Shown here piece by piece: positions 6,572 through 14,780 of a DNA stretch of 37,154 bases. The notes below the pieces were generated by a model, which made no database searches, was not told where the DNA came from, and saw nothing but the letters and a program-made list of their open reading frames with translations. Numbering within the stretch: position 1 is the stretch's first letter; each line of letters begins with the position of its first letter. Source of the stretch: JARBUG01 sp035628915 (GTDB taxonomy: Bacteria > Bacillota > Sulfobacillia > Symbiobacteriales > Symbiobacteriaceae); the NCBI GenBank assembly GCA_035628915.1, contig DASPIW010000019.1:1-37154 (forward strand). Reading direction: 5' to 3'. The position numbers were made by a program, and so were the translations under genes.

Positions 6572-7522
6572 CTACTGCAACGCCTTGATCAACTGCCGCG
6601 GCCCGGGAACAAACACAAAGCCCATCTTCACGTTCACAGCCAGCATGGGCGGGTTGTCCGGGTCGTTGTGCGTCCGCATGCGCGGAACCCCCCGGCGCAT
6701 CGCTTCTTCGATCGTCATCAGCTTCACCGCAAGCGCAATGCCCCGCCCCCGGTACTCCCGGTAGACACCGGTGAACCCGACCCCGGCGCTCTTGCCCGGC
6801 GTTGCGGAGAAATAGACCGCCGACATGCCGACGACCCGGTCCCCGTCCAAAGCGAGGGCAACGATGAAGGCATCGGGGCACTCCGTCCATTCCTTGCGGT
6901 ACTGCTCCCAGGCCGGGAAGTTCATGCCCGCGTCCCAGACCGGGATATCCGGGGTAGTGACCCGGTCCAGGTCGTAGATCTGCCGCAGCAGAGGCTCGGA
7001 GACCTGTTTTCCTTCGTATAGGGCCAGCGTGAGGCCGCCGGCCCGCACCCGGTCGCAGGCGCCCGCAAACCGGGCGGGGTCAAACTTCTGCACATCCAGC
7101 ACGGACTCCGTCCGCTGCCGCTTCAGTGTGTAGCCTTTGCGCTGGGCCCAGGCGAAGGACGCGTCGTCGGTGCCCAGGCACCAGGCCATGATCTCAGTCG
7201 CACCGCCTTCTCTGGCAATCGACTCAGCCGCCGTCAGCATCGCCGTGCCCACGCCCCGGCCGCGTTCATCCGGGTGGGTCGCGGCGGTCACGCCCCAGCG
7301 GCCCTCCGGCTCCCAGGGCTGCCGCTCGGAGTAGCCGTACCCGACCACCCGCCCGTCCGGCGCTACGGCCACCAGGCGGTGGAGAATCTGCGTGGGATCG
7401 GCCTGCTGCCGTTCGTCGGACTTTCGGACCTCCTCGGCGGAGTACGGCTCCGGCTTTGTCAGCGTCATAATGGCTGCGATTGCTGCGTAGTCGGCAAGTT
7501 CAGCGTGCCTGATCAGACACAT
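6572..7522 (-). CDS. tandem GNAT-domain N-acetyltransferase
   Basis: From ATG 7522 the product has 316 residues and two GNAT folds. The first (about residues 3-155) carries the acetyl-CoA binding motif HPDERGRGVGTAM. The second (about 165-316) carries REYRGRGIALAVK and then MRTHNDPDNPPMLAVNVKMG. GNAT enzymes transfer an acetyl group from acetyl-CoA to an amine in the cytoplasm; the substrate cannot be read from sequence. A longer upstream frame to 7618 is unlikely because AAGGAGG lies correctly before ATG 7522. That ribosome site is one arm of a 9-bp inverted repeat (7530-7573). The gene follows the nitroreductase gene on the same strand with an 80-base gap. Confidence 0.85.
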   Translation of the reverse strand: MCLIRHAELADYAAIAAIMTLTKPEPYSAEEVRKSDERQQADPTQILHRLVAVAPDGRVVGYGYSERQPWEPEGRWGVTAATHPDERGRGVGTAMLTAAESIAREGGATEIMAWCLGTDDASFAWAQRKGYTLKRQRTESVLDVQKFDPARFAGACDRVRAGGLTLALYEGKQVSEPLLRQIYDLDRVTTPDIPVWDAGMNFPAWEQYRKEWTECPDAFIVALALDGDRVVGMSAVYFSATPGKSAGVGFTGVYREYRGRGIALAVKLMTIEEAMRRGVPRMRTHNDPDNPPMLAVNVKMGFVFVPGPRQLIKALQ

Positions 7523-7529
7523 AGAATAA

Positions 7530-7573
7530 GATCCCTCCTTCAGTCCACGCTTTCGTAGACGATCGGAGGGATC
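7530..7573 (-). promoter_or_regulatory. inverted repeat covering the GNAT gene ribosome site
   Basis: GATCCCTCC (7530-7538) and GGAGGGATC (7565-7573) are perfectly complementary. On the minus strand the downstream arm is the GGAGGGATC ribosome site of the gene starting at 7522. The hairpin also lies just past the nitroreductase stop, so it could instead work as a weak terminator. Confidence 0.5.
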
Positions 7574-7602
7574 GGAAAGTTCTCGTAGAGAAGATTTTTT
7601 CC

Positions 7603-8214
7603 TCAAAACCGCTCCCACCGCAGCACCTGGTCGGCGGGGCGCCGCTTATGGGGCATCAGCTCCGGCTCCCCCGCCGGCCAACCGGCGCAGAGAACCGCAA
7701 CCACGATGTACCCGTCGGGAATGCCCAGCAGCAGCCTGACCATTTCGGGATCGAACGAGCCGATCCAGCAGGTGCCCAGGCCGTGCTCCATTGCCGCCAG
7801 GGTCAGGTAGGAGATGGCGATATACGTGTTGGTGATCACGTGCGAACGGCGGAACGGCTCGTCATGGCGCATCTTCTGCACGGTCAGGCGGGAGCGCTCA
7901 CGCCGCTCGGGGGGGTCGTCCAGCCGCATCAGGCTCTCCAGCCGGTCCGCGAGGGAATCCTGCTGGTGCAGAGAGCCCAGGCAGACGATGGCGGCGCCCG
8001 CCGCCTCCACCTGCGCCTGGTCGTTGCAGGCGGCCCGCAGGGCCCGCTTGACGCCGGGATCCGTCACGACGATGAACTCCCAGGGCTGCAGGTTATGGCT
8101 CGACGGGGCCAGATGTGCCGCTTCGACCAACCGGCGGAGGGTCTCCTGCGGGACGGGACCGGGGCGGTACTCCCGCACCGAGCGGCGCCGCGCAATCGCT
8201 TCCAGGACGTTCAT
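7603..8214 (-). CDS. nitroreductase family FMN-dependent oxidoreductase
   Basis: This 203-residue protein (ATG 8214) opens with EAIARRRSVREYRPGPVPQE, the FMN-phosphate-binding start of the family. It continues with HLAPSSHNLQPWEFIVV and the glycine-rich EHGLGTCWIGSF. It ends with the usual PxxKRRP-like element (MPHKRRPADQVL). Members are homodimeric flavoproteins that use NAD(P)H to reduce nitro groups, quinones or flavins in the cytoplasm. Its real substrate is not evident. It follows the response-regulator gene by 25 bases on the same strand, so it may belong to that transcription unit and be co-regulated with it. Confidence 0.88.
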   Translation of the reverse strand: MNVLEAIARRRSVREYRPGPVPQETLRRLVEAAHLAPSSHNLQPWEFIVVTDPGVKRALRAACNDQAQVEAAGAAIVCLGSLHQQDSLADRLESLMRLDDPPERRERSRLTVQKMRHDEPFRRSHVITNTYIAISYLTLAAMEHGLGTCWIGSFDPEMVRLLLGIPDGYIVVAVLCAGWPAGEPELMPHKRRPADQVLRWERF

Positions 8215-8239
8215 GCCGGTGATCCTGCTCCTTTGCGGA

Positions 8240-8893
8240 TTACGCCTGAATCAGACCGTGCCGGATGGCGTAACGCACCAGCTCGGTCCGGTCGTGAATG
8301 TTCAGTTTGTCGAGGATGTTGGACCGATGGGTCTGAACCGTCTTTTCGCTGATGTAGAGCTTCTTGGCGATCTCCGCGTTGGTGAAGCCTTCGGCCACCA
8401 GGATCAGGATCTCCCGTTCGCGGGGCGTCAGCACGGTGTCGGTCTCCTTGTCGGGCGTCGGCGGGGTCGGGCGGCTCATATACCCGCTGACCACGGCCCG
8501 GGTGACGGCGGGGTCGAGCACCGCCTGGCCGGCCATCACCTGCCGCAGGGCAGCCACCAGATCCGCGGCGGCGGACCGCTTGACGATGTAGGCGTCGGCG
8601 CCTGCCCGCAGGACTTCGATGACGTAGGGCTCCTCTTCATGCATGGTCAGGGCGATCACATGGGTATTGGGCAGAACTGCCTTGATCTGTTTGGTGGCCT
8701 CGATGCCGCTCATGTCGGGCAGCGACAGGTCCATAATGACGACTTCAGGCTTGAACTGGCTGGCCAGCGCCACCGCCTCGTCGCCCCGGCCGGCTTCGCC
8801 CACGAGTTCGATGTCCGGCTCAGACTGCAGCACCATGCGCACGCCTTGCCGCACCATGATGTGATCGTCGCAAATCAGCACTCGGATGGCCAT
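8240..8893 (-). CDS. NarL/LuxR-family response regulator
   Basis: From ATG 8893 (GGAGGG upstream) this is a 217-residue two-domain regulator. The receiver domain has the acidic pair D9/D10 (VLICDDH), the phospho-acceptor D55 (VVIMDLSLPDMSG) and the conserved Lys in DAYIVKRSA. The C-terminal LuxR-type helix-turn-helix is LTPREREILILVAEGFTNAE followed by EKTVQTHRSNILDKL. It lies 28 bases after the histidine kinase gene and is surely its partner. It would bind DNA as a phosphorylated dimer; targets are unknown, but the copper oxidase and YtkA-like genes just upstream on the same strand are candidates. Confidence 0.93.
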   Translation of the reverse strand: MAIRVLICDDHIMVRQGVRMVLQSEPDIELVGEAGRGDEAVALASQFKPEVVIMDLSLPDMSGIEATKQIKAVLPNTHVIALTMHEEEPYVIEVLRAGADAYIVKRSAAADLVAALRQVMAGQAVLDPAVTRAVVSGYMSRPTPPTPDKETDTVLTPREREILILVAEGFTNAEIAKKLYISEKTVQTHRSNILDKLNIHDRTELVRYAIRHGLIQA

Positions 8894-8921
8894 GTGAACA
8901 CCCTCCACGATGGGGCTCGGC

Positions 8922-10700
8922 CTACCCCAGGACGGGGAGGTCGGCGAACAGTCGGGTTCCGGAACCGGGTAGTGAGGCGATCTCCAGGGTGCCGCCCGAT
9001 AGGGCGACCCGTTCTTTCAGGCCCGCCAGCCCCATGCCGCTGCCGGCCTTGCCGACGCGGGCGGTATCGAGGCCAAGCCCGTCGTCGCGGACTTCCACGG
9101 TGATTCTGGTGCCCTGTCTGGCAACCTTGACTTGCAGTGTCTTTGCTTTAGCATGTTTCACCGTGTTGGTACACGCCTCCTGCACCAGCCGGAAAACCGT
9201 AATCTCCACATGACCCGGCAGCCGCCGGTCCAGGCCCTGCACGTCGACCGACACGTTCAGGCCCGACGGTTCATACCGCTTCATCAGCCACTTGATGGCG
9301 GCCTCCAGGCCGAGGTCGTCGAGCACCGTCGGGCGCATTTCATGAATGACCCGCCGCACTTCAGCCAGGGTATCTTCCGCCATGTTCCGCACATCGGAGA
9401 GCCGCTTGCGCAGTGTGGCCTCATCTACCGAATGGCGCACCAGAAAATCCAGGTTGACGACCAGGGCGGTGAGCGCCTGGCCCGTTTCGTCGTGCAGTTC
9501 CCGGGCAATGCGCCGCCGCTCGTCTTCCTGGGCCGTAATGAGTCTCTGGACCAGCCGGCCGCGGGCTTCTTCTTTCTCGCGAATCTCGTCATAGGCGCGG
9601 GCCCGGTCAATGGCCAGGCCGATCTGCTCGCCCATAGCGGTAAGCAGTTCCACATCCGCGGGGGCGAAAAAGCGGTTGCCGCCTACCATCAGCACCATGA
9701 TGCCCTGCACCTTGCCGTCGGCGCCCAGGGGAATTGTGACGTGACGGCCGGAAGGGCGCCCCATCTCTTCGGACAGCCGCACGCAGGGCAGGTCGCCCAT
9801 GGAGGAGACCAGCGTCACATGGTCGACGGGCCGCAGGCACAGACAGTCGTCGATGGGGTGTTCGGGCTTGTGAATTCCCGTCAGCGCCCACTGGGGAAAA
9901 CCGATGGCTGCGGCCACGCTCCAGCCGCCTTCGGCGCCGCCCCGCCCGGTCTCCCGCAGCAGGATCCAGCCATGGGTTACCCGGAGCACATCGCCGACCA
10001 GACCCATGGCGCCGTCAAGGGCCTCCTGCAGGGTCAGCGGCCGGTTCAGTTCTTCTAGTGTGCGCGAAAAGAGGCGCACGGCCCGCTCGTGCTCCCAGGC
10101 CTGCCAGGTGACGGCGGCCGAGAAGAAGAGCGAGAAGAGCGCGTGGGTAAATATCTCCGTCCGGATCGACCAGGCGACCGGCAGCGGGATGATGTAGGCG
10201 ACGGCATGTGCAATCGCCAGCAGGTACCCGGCGAACAGCAGCCAGCGCGGAACGTCGCGGCTGCCGGCGCCGATGGGGGAGGAGAGCCAGGCGGCACCGC
10301 CCATGCAGAGCAGCACCACCGCGGTCGCGACGACCGTGACCGGCGACCCGACCATGATGCCGCCCACGACCGCCAATGCGACAATCGCGGCGGCGCTGGC
10401 GCCGACCCGGGCCATCGGCCGGAAGGCCCGCCCTTCCCGCTCCACCTGGCCGGTGAACAGGGCGAGGGCGCCGCCGGCCAGGGCGACATCCCGCAGAAAT
10501 GGCGCTGCGGCTTCAAAACCCATGCGGGTCAGGAACATGCCCATCACGTGTACGCCCAGCACCACCCAGGCCACGCCCCAGGTGAGCAGCGACCGCTCCC
10601 GGGCCTGGAAGTACCGCCAGAACAGCGCCCAGGCGATGGCGAGGTGGAAGCCGACGCCGACGGCGATCAACGGGAGGTGCCAAGGACTGGTGGCGGTCAC
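8922..10700 (-). CDS. membrane sensor histidine kinase (NarX/DegS type, with GAF domain)
   Basis: This 592-residue kinase starts at GTG 10700 behind AAGGAGG. Residues 1 to about 200 form an N-terminal sensor of about six or seven membrane segments. A GAF-like domain follows (about 230-370, including IPLGADGKVQGIMVLMVGG). Then come the HisKA_3 dimerisation helix with the phospho-His H403 in RRIARELHDETGQ and an HATPase_c domain with DDGLGLDTARV and GSGMGLAGLKERV. It phosphorylates the NarL-type regulator encoded next. The signal is unknown; the polytopic sensor suggests a membrane-level or lipophilic cue, and the GAF domain may bind a small ligand. The neighbouring copper oxidase lipoprotein hints at redox or metal stress, which is inference only. 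Confidence 0.92.
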   Translation of the reverse strand: MTATSPWHLPLIAVGVGFHLAIAWALFWRYFQARERSLLTWGVAWVVLGVHVMGMFLTRMGFEAAAPFLRDVALAGGALALFTGQVEREGRAFRPMARVGASAAAIVALAVVGGIMVGSPVTVVATAVVLLCMGGAAWLSSPIGAGSRDVPRWLLFAGYLLAIAHAVAYIIPLPVAWSIRTEIFTHALFSLFFSAAVTWQAWEHERAVRLFSRTLEELNRPLTLQEALDGAMGLVGDVLRVTHGWILLRETGRGGAEGGWSVAAAIGFPQWALTGIHKPEHPIDDCLCLRPVDHVTLVSSMGDLPCVRLSEEMGRPSGRHVTIPLGADGKVQGIMVLMVGGNRFFAPADVELLTAMGEQIGLAIDRARAYDEIREKEEARGRLVQRLITAQEDERRRIARELHDETGQALTALVVNLDFLVRHSVDEATLRKRLSDVRNMAEDTLAEVRRVIHEMRPTVLDDLGLEAAIKWLMKRYEPSGLNVSVDVQGLDRRLPGHVEITVFRLVQEACTNTVKHAKAKTLQVKVARQGTRITVEVRDDGLGLDTARVGKAGSGMGLAGLKERVALSGGTLEIASLPGSGTRLFADLPVLG

Positions 10701-10730
10701 AGGATTCGCCTCCTTGCTACAAACATGACT

Positions 10731-10769
10731 CTACCCGCCATTGTAGCCTTTCGGCACAACGGCGGGTAG
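10731..10769 (-). terminator. long hairpin between the YtkA-like and kinase genes
   Basis: CTACCCGCC (10731-10739) pairs with GGCGGGTAG (10761-10769). The inside continues the stem as TTGT/ACAA and GCC/GGC with one mismatch and one bulge, closing a TTTC loop. No T-run follows, so it may be a weak terminator that reduces readthrough from the copper operon into the kinase genes, or a processing site. Confidence 0.5.
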
Positions 10770-10789
10770 ATGCGGAATCCTCAATGCTA

Positions 10790-11218
10790 CTATTTTACGA
10801 CCATATGAAAAACTGCGGTCTTGGCTGTACCTGCCGCATCGGTCACATTGATCCGGACCATCCACCGGCCTTCCATGTCGATGGCAGGCGTGTCGATCTC
10901 GAAGGTGCCCGCGGCAGTCGGGTTCAAATCCACGATCTGCCCGTGGCCCATGGACGCCATGATGATCTGCGCCTCGACGGCCTGCACGTCCTGGCCGGCC
11001 ACCTTGACGGCAACGTGGTTGTCGCCGACTTTCAGCGGCTCGACCGTAAGTGTCACATTCAGATCATCTGCCTTGGCCGTTTCCTGGAAGCCCGTGACCG
11101 GCTTTTTCACAGGCGGCGTGACGGCAGCCGTGCCGGCAGCGGCGCAGCCCGCCAGGGCGCCCACCAGAGCGAGTCCCGTCACTATCAGCGCGGCCCGCTG
11201 CCAGTACGACTTTGCCAC
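10790..11218 (-). CDS. YtkA-like domain lipoprotein
   Basis: This 142-residue protein starts at GTG 11218. It has a signal peptide ending in the lipobox LAGC (Cys25), so it is anchored outside the membrane. The mature part (DDLNVTLTVEPLKVGDNHVA, then ASMGHGQIVDLNP, then DMEGRWMVRINVTD) matches the YtkA/FixH-type beta-sandwich. Such proteins often accompany copper handling or cytochrome oxidase assembly. The Met/His pair in MASMGHG may bind copper, but this is inferred. The gene follows the copper oxidase gene by 66 bases on the same strand and is likely co-transcribed with it. Confidence 0.75.
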   Translation of the reverse strand: MAKSYWQRAALIVTGLALVGALAGCAAAGTAAVTPPVKKPVTGFQETAKADDLNVTLTVEPLKVGDNHVAVKVAGQDVQAVEAQIIMASMGHGQIVDLNPTAAGTFEIDTPAIDMEGRWMVRINVTDAAGTAKTAVFHMVVK

Positions 11219-11284
11219 CTGACATCACCTTTCCGTTGATGGGATGAAGGGGGCGGTGTGGACGCCGCCCCCGTGAGTGCCAGC

Positions 11285-12265
11285 CTACTTCTTGCCGATG
11301 ACCAGGAACGTGGCGCCGCCGAGGTACTCACCGTTGTTCAGCACGTTCTCGAGCTGGTGGTCATGCCAGGGGTAGATGCCTTCCCGCAGAGTGATCAGTA
11401 CATCCGTCCGTTCACCCGGGCTGATGGTGAAAACGTCACGCTGGTAGGGCTGCGGCACCGGGAAGCCGTCCAGGTGCGTGATCAGGCCGCCATAACCGTG
11501 GCTGTGGATCGAGAACGGCCGATAGCCCATGTTGATGAAGCGGACCTTCACAACTTCGCCGACCTTGCCCTCGATAGGCGTGGTCTCGGGGAACGCCTTA
11601 CCGTTGACGGTAAAGTAGTTGTAGTCACGATGGGTAACGGTGGCAAACGGATCCATGCTGCCGACGGCCCAGTCGTCCAGGATGAACGTGAGGTCCTGGG
11701 ACCACGTCTTCTTCTCGTCCTTAGGCTCCACAATCAGGGCGCCGTACATGCCCATGTCGACGTGGTTGAACGTGGCCACATGGCAGTGGTACATCATCGT
11801 GCCGGTCGATTCGGCCACAAACTCGTACACGAACTCCTTGCCCGGATTGACGGTGGCGGAAGTGGCGGGAACGCCGTCCATCGCCTGGCTCAAACCCAAC
11901 TGGCCGTGGAAGTGAAGCGAGTGGGGCTGCGAGGCCGTGTTCCGGAAGTGGACGTTAACCTTGTCGCCTTGCTTGACCCGGATTTCGGGGCCGGGTAGGG
12001 TGCCGTTGAACGCCCAGACCGGAACCTTCACGTCCTTGAGGATCTCGGTCTCCTTCTCCTCGAGCCACAGATAGAAGTGCTTGACGCCATCCTTTTCTTC
12101 ATAGAACTTATCGAACTTATTGACGGGTTTGCCCGCGAACGGAATGGGGTTGGTCTTCTGGGCAGCGGCCGGCTGTGCCTCCGGAGCGCTCTTGCTGCAA
12201 CCGGCGACGACAGCGGCAATCATCGCAGCGGCTGCCACCGCAGCCAGAGTCTTACGGATCGTCAT
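11285..12265 (-). CDS. two-domain multicopper oxidase lipoprotein (NirK/laccase-related)
   Basis: This 326-residue protein has a lipobox AGC (Cys23). It contains four His-x-His motifs: HFH (118-120), HCH (160-162), HSH (254-256) and HDH (301-303). The first domain carries the type 1 copper ligands C161, H168 and M173 in YHCHVATFNHVDMGMYG, together with H115. It therefore has one type 1 site in domain 1 and all the His pairs needed for a trinuclear centre at subunit interfaces. That is the layout of type C two-domain oxidases. Nitrite reductase NirK shares the domain-1 copper site, but its catalytic Asp position is His here (HSLHFHG), favouring oxidase over nitrite reductase. It would act outside the membrane, as a trimer by family analogy, oxidising metals or phenols. 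RBS AAGGGG lies before ATG 12265. Confidence 0.85.
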   Translation of the reverse strand: MTIRKTLAAVAAAAMIAAVVAGCSKSAPEAQPAAAQKTNPIPFAGKPVNKFDKFYEEKDGVKHFYLWLEEKETEILKDVKVPVWAFNGTLPGPEIRVKQGDKVNVHFRNTASQPHSLHFHGQLGLSQAMDGVPATSATVNPGKEFVYEFVAESTGTMMYHCHVATFNHVDMGMYGALIVEPKDEKKTWSQDLTFILDDWAVGSMDPFATVTHRDYNYFTVNGKAFPETTPIEGKVGEVVKVRFINMGYRPFSIHSHGYGGLITHLDGFPVPQPYQRDVFTISPGERTDVLITLREGIYPWHDHQLENVLNNGEYLGGATFLVIGKK

Positions 12266-12444
12266 ATCGGTAGACCCCTTTCAGAAGCTTGTAGTGCAAC
12301 AGTTCTCTAGCTCTCATCCTATCGACTTGCGTCATGGAATCCCATCGGGGCGAGCCCGTATTTGAGTTACATAGATCTTTGGAGTAGATCCCTACTGTAC
12401 AGAAAGTAGTCCAGCGGGGGGCGGGCTTATAGTCTAATGGTGTC

Positions 12445-12473
12445 TTGGCAGTATTGCATAGGTGTAGTTTAAT
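12445..12473 (+). promoter_or_regulatory. sigma-A promoter of the feo operon
   Basis: TTGGCA (12445-12450) and TTTAAT (12468-12473) are spaced by 17 bases. The predicted start point near 12480 falls directly at the Fur box. Confidence 0.7.
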
Positions 12474-12481
12474 GGAGATGA

Positions 12482-12496
12482 TGATAACGATTCTCA
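12482..12496. promoter_or_regulatory. Fur box
   Basis: TGATAACGATTCTCA matches the 7-1-7 Fur consensus TGATAAT-N-ATTATCA at 12 of 14 arm positions. It overlaps the predicted transcription start of feoAB, the expected place for iron-dependent repression. Confidence 0.75.
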
Positions 12497-12515
12497 TTCA
12501 AGAGGGTGTATCAAG

Positions 12516-12740
12516 ATGAAGTTGGTCGAAACTCACCCCGGTCAGGCTTTCATCATTACCGCCATTCAGGATGACTTCGCCCGGCTCCAGGCGATTCGCT
12601 TCGGCATCGCGGAAGGTGCCCGCGCCGTCTGCCAGACGATTGTGCCCGGCGGCCCGGTTGTGCTGCGCAAGGGCAAGCAGGAAATGGCGCTTGGCCGCAA
12701 TCTCGCCAACCGAATCCAGGTCCAGCCGGTGGAGGCGTAA
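12516..12740 (+). CDS. feoA: ferrous iron transport protein A (FeoA)
   Basis: This 74-residue SH3-like protein starts at ATG 12516 with AGAGGG upstream. The order of conserved stretches is usual for FeoA: an N-terminal strand (ETHPGQAFIITAIQDD), RLQAIRFGIAEGARAVC in the place of the common LxxLGLxxGxxV motif, and a closing GRNLANRIQVQPV. FeoA is a small cytoplasmic protein that associates with FeoB and supports ferrous iron uptake. It is the first gene of the Fur-controlled operon, six bases before feoB. Confidence 0.88.
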   Translation: MKLVETHPGQAFIITAIQDDFARLQAIRFGIAEGARAVCQTIVPGGPVVLRKGKQEMALGRNLANRIQVQPVEA

Positions 12741-12746
12741 ACCTAT

Positions 12747-14588
12747 ATGGCACAGGACTGCTGCGCCGTTGTAGAAGAGAAGGTCCGGGCGGGCGACCGT
12801 AAAGTGGTCCTCGCCGGCAACCCGAATGTCGGGAAATCCGCCGTATTTCACGCCCTGACGGGCGTTTATGTAGAGGTCTCGAACTACCCCGGCACGACTG
12901 TCGATATCAGTTCGGGCCGGATGGGCTCCAATGTAATCTTTGACACGCCGGGCGTCTACGGCGTGTCAGCCTTTAATGACGAGGAGCGGGTTGCCCGCGA
13001 AGTGATCCTGGCGGCGGATGTGGTCGTCAACGTGGCCGATGCCGCCCATCTCGACCGGGACCTGTTCCTCACCGTCCAACTGATCGACATGGGCTTCCCG
13101 GTCGTCGTCGCCCTGAACATGATGGACGAAGCGAAGGCCAACGGCCTCGCCATCGACATCGGGAAGCTGTCCGAACAGTTGGGCGTCGAGGTTGTGCCGT
13201 GCGTTGCCGTCAAGCACGAGGGCATGGATCAGCTGAAGGCGGCCCTTGATCGGGCCCGCCCGGGGCGCCCCACCGAGAGTGTGGCACGGCAGCTGCCGGC
13301 CCTGGAGTCTCCCGCCGACGCCGTCATGCTCCTCGAGGACGATGAGGAGACATGCCGCAAGTACGGCGTCACGCCTGCCGGCAAGCGGGAAGAGATTTAC
13401 CGGGTCCGCCGGGAGCGTGCCGATGAGATCGTCAACCGGGCCGTCAGCGAGACGAACAGCGGCGCCACGTTCGCAACGAGGCTGAGCCGCTTCAGCCTGC
13501 ACCCCGTGGGCGGACTGATTCTGCTGCTCGCCTTCCTGGCCTTCATGTACCAGGCGATGGGCGTCTGGCTTGCGCAAGATCTGGTCGGCATTACGGAAGG
13601 CGTCTGGTTCGGGGAGATCATTACGCCCTGGATCGTCAATACGGCATCGCAGTACGTCAGCCCGGAGGGCTTTATCGGTCAGCTCATCATCGGCGAGTTC
13701 GGCCTGCTGACCATGACGCTCAGTTATCTTTTCGGTCTGCTGCTGCCGCTGGTGGTGGGGTTCTATCTGGTGCTGGCCTTCATGGAAGATTCGGGCTACC
13801 TGCCCCGGGTCGCCGTGCTGGTCGACCGGCTGATGATGAAGGTCGGCCTGAATGGCCGGGCGATCATCCCGACGATTCTGGGCTTCGGCTGCGTCACCAT
13901 GGCGACCATGACCACCCGCCTGATGGGCACCAAGCGGGAACGGACGATTGCGACGTTTCTGCTCTCCCTGGCGATTCCGTGCTCTGCCCAGATCGCCGTC
14001 ATTGCCACCATGCTGGCGCCGCTCGGGCTCGGGTACACACTGCTGTTCATCGGCTTCCTGGTCTTGATCTACGGCGTTACCGGTGCCGTGATGAACAAGG
14101 TGCTGCCCGGCCAGTCCTCCGACCTGCTGATCGATCTGCCGCCCCTGCGCCTGCCCCGGCTGGGCAACGTGCTGCAGAAGACATACCTCAAATCGAAGAT
14201 GTTCCTCTTTGAAGCGGGCCCCATCTTCGCCATTGGCTCCGTGATTGTGGCGGCGCTAAATGCCTGGGGCGTTCTGGACCGGCTGCAGGCGGCTTTCGCC
14301 CCCATTACCGAGTCATGGCTGGGGCTGCCCCGGGAGACCGCGAACGCTTTCATTATGGGCTTCGTGCGGCGCGACTTCGGTGCGGCGGGCCTGTATGATC
14401 TCACGCTGACGCCCCACGAGACGATGGTCGCCCTGATGACCATCACGCTCTTTGTGCCGTGCATCGCATCGATCATGATCATTCTCAAGGAGCGGGGCAA
14501 GCGGGAAGGGTGGGTCATTTGGATTGCGGACCTGGCCCTGGCGGTTTTCCTCGGGGGCGTCGTCCACCGCCTGCTCTTCTGGTCGTAG
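12747..14588 (+). CDS. feoB: ferrous iron transporter FeoB
   Basis: This 613-residue protein starts at ATG 12747 (GGAGG in the end of feoA). The N-terminal G domain has G1 GNPNVGKS (24-31), DTPGVYG (G3) and NMMD (G4), followed by a GDI-like helical linker. The C-terminal half is the polytopic ferrous iron permease with two Gate-like regions. It imports Fe(II) across the cytoplasmic membrane under nucleotide control. Two details are unusual: a Cys-Cys pair at residues 5-6, and the first gate reads GFGCVTMATMTTR where most FeoB have GFGCxVPAxxxTR. It is on the short side for FeoB. Confidence 0.95.
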   Translation: MAQDCCAVVEEKVRAGDRKVVLAGNPNVGKSAVFHALTGVYVEVSNYPGTTVDISSGRMGSNVIFDTPGVYGVSAFNDEERVAREVILAADVVVNVADAAHLDRDLFLTVQLIDMGFPVVVALNMMDEAKANGLAIDIGKLSEQLGVEVVPCVAVKHEGMDQLKAALDRARPGRPTESVARQLPALESPADAVMLLEDDEETCRKYGVTPAGKREEIYRVRRERADEIVNRAVSETNSGATFATRLSRFSLHPVGGLILLLAFLAFMYQAMGVWLAQDLVGITEGVWFGEIITPWIVNTASQYVSPEGFIGQLIIGEFGLLTMTLSYLFGLLLPLVVGFYLVLAFMEDSGYLPRVAVLVDRLMMKVGLNGRAIIPTILGFGCVTMATMTTRLMGTKRERTIATFLLSLAIPCSAQIAVIATMLAPLGLGYTLLFIGFLVLIYGVTGAVMNKVLPGQSSDLLIDLPPLRLPRLGNVLQKTYLKSKMFLFEAGPIFAIGSVIVAALNAWGVLDRLQAAFAPITESWLGLPRETANAFIMGFVRRDFGAAGLYDLTLTPHETMVALMTITLFVPCIASIMIILKERGKREGWVIWIADLALAVFLGGVVHRLLFWS

Positions 14589-14610
14589 TGTGGAAGGAAG
14601 GGGAGAGCGT

Positions 14611-14772
14611 ATGGAGTGCGATCCCAAGGGCAAGTGCCCCAGGTGCGGGTATCAGAACGGGGCCGGCGCCCTGCGCTGCGTCCGGTGCCTGTCGGTCTTG
14701 ATGGTGCCTGCCGGGTGCTCCGGCGCCTGCTCCAAGTGCCTGATCAAAATTGAGCCTCAGCAGGAGAAGTAA
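14611..14772 (+). CDS. small Cys-rich zinc-ribbon protein downstream of feoB
   Basis: This 53-residue protein starts at ATG 14611 behind GGAAGGGGAGAG. It has eight cysteines: one at residue 3, two CxxC pairs (CPRCGYQNGAGALRCVRC) forming an obvious zinc ribbon, and then GCSGACSKC. It is the last gene of the feo operon, 22 bases after feoB and just before the terminator. Small metal- or FeS-binding partners such as FeoC occur in this position in other bacteria, but this sequence does not look like winged-helix FeoC. A role in sensing iron or zinc, or in FeoB assembly, is inference from position only. Confidence 0.75.
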   Translation: MECDPKGKCPRCGYQNGAGALRCVRCLSVLMVPAGCSGACSKCLIKIEPQQEK

Positions 14773-14780
14773 GTTTGAAA

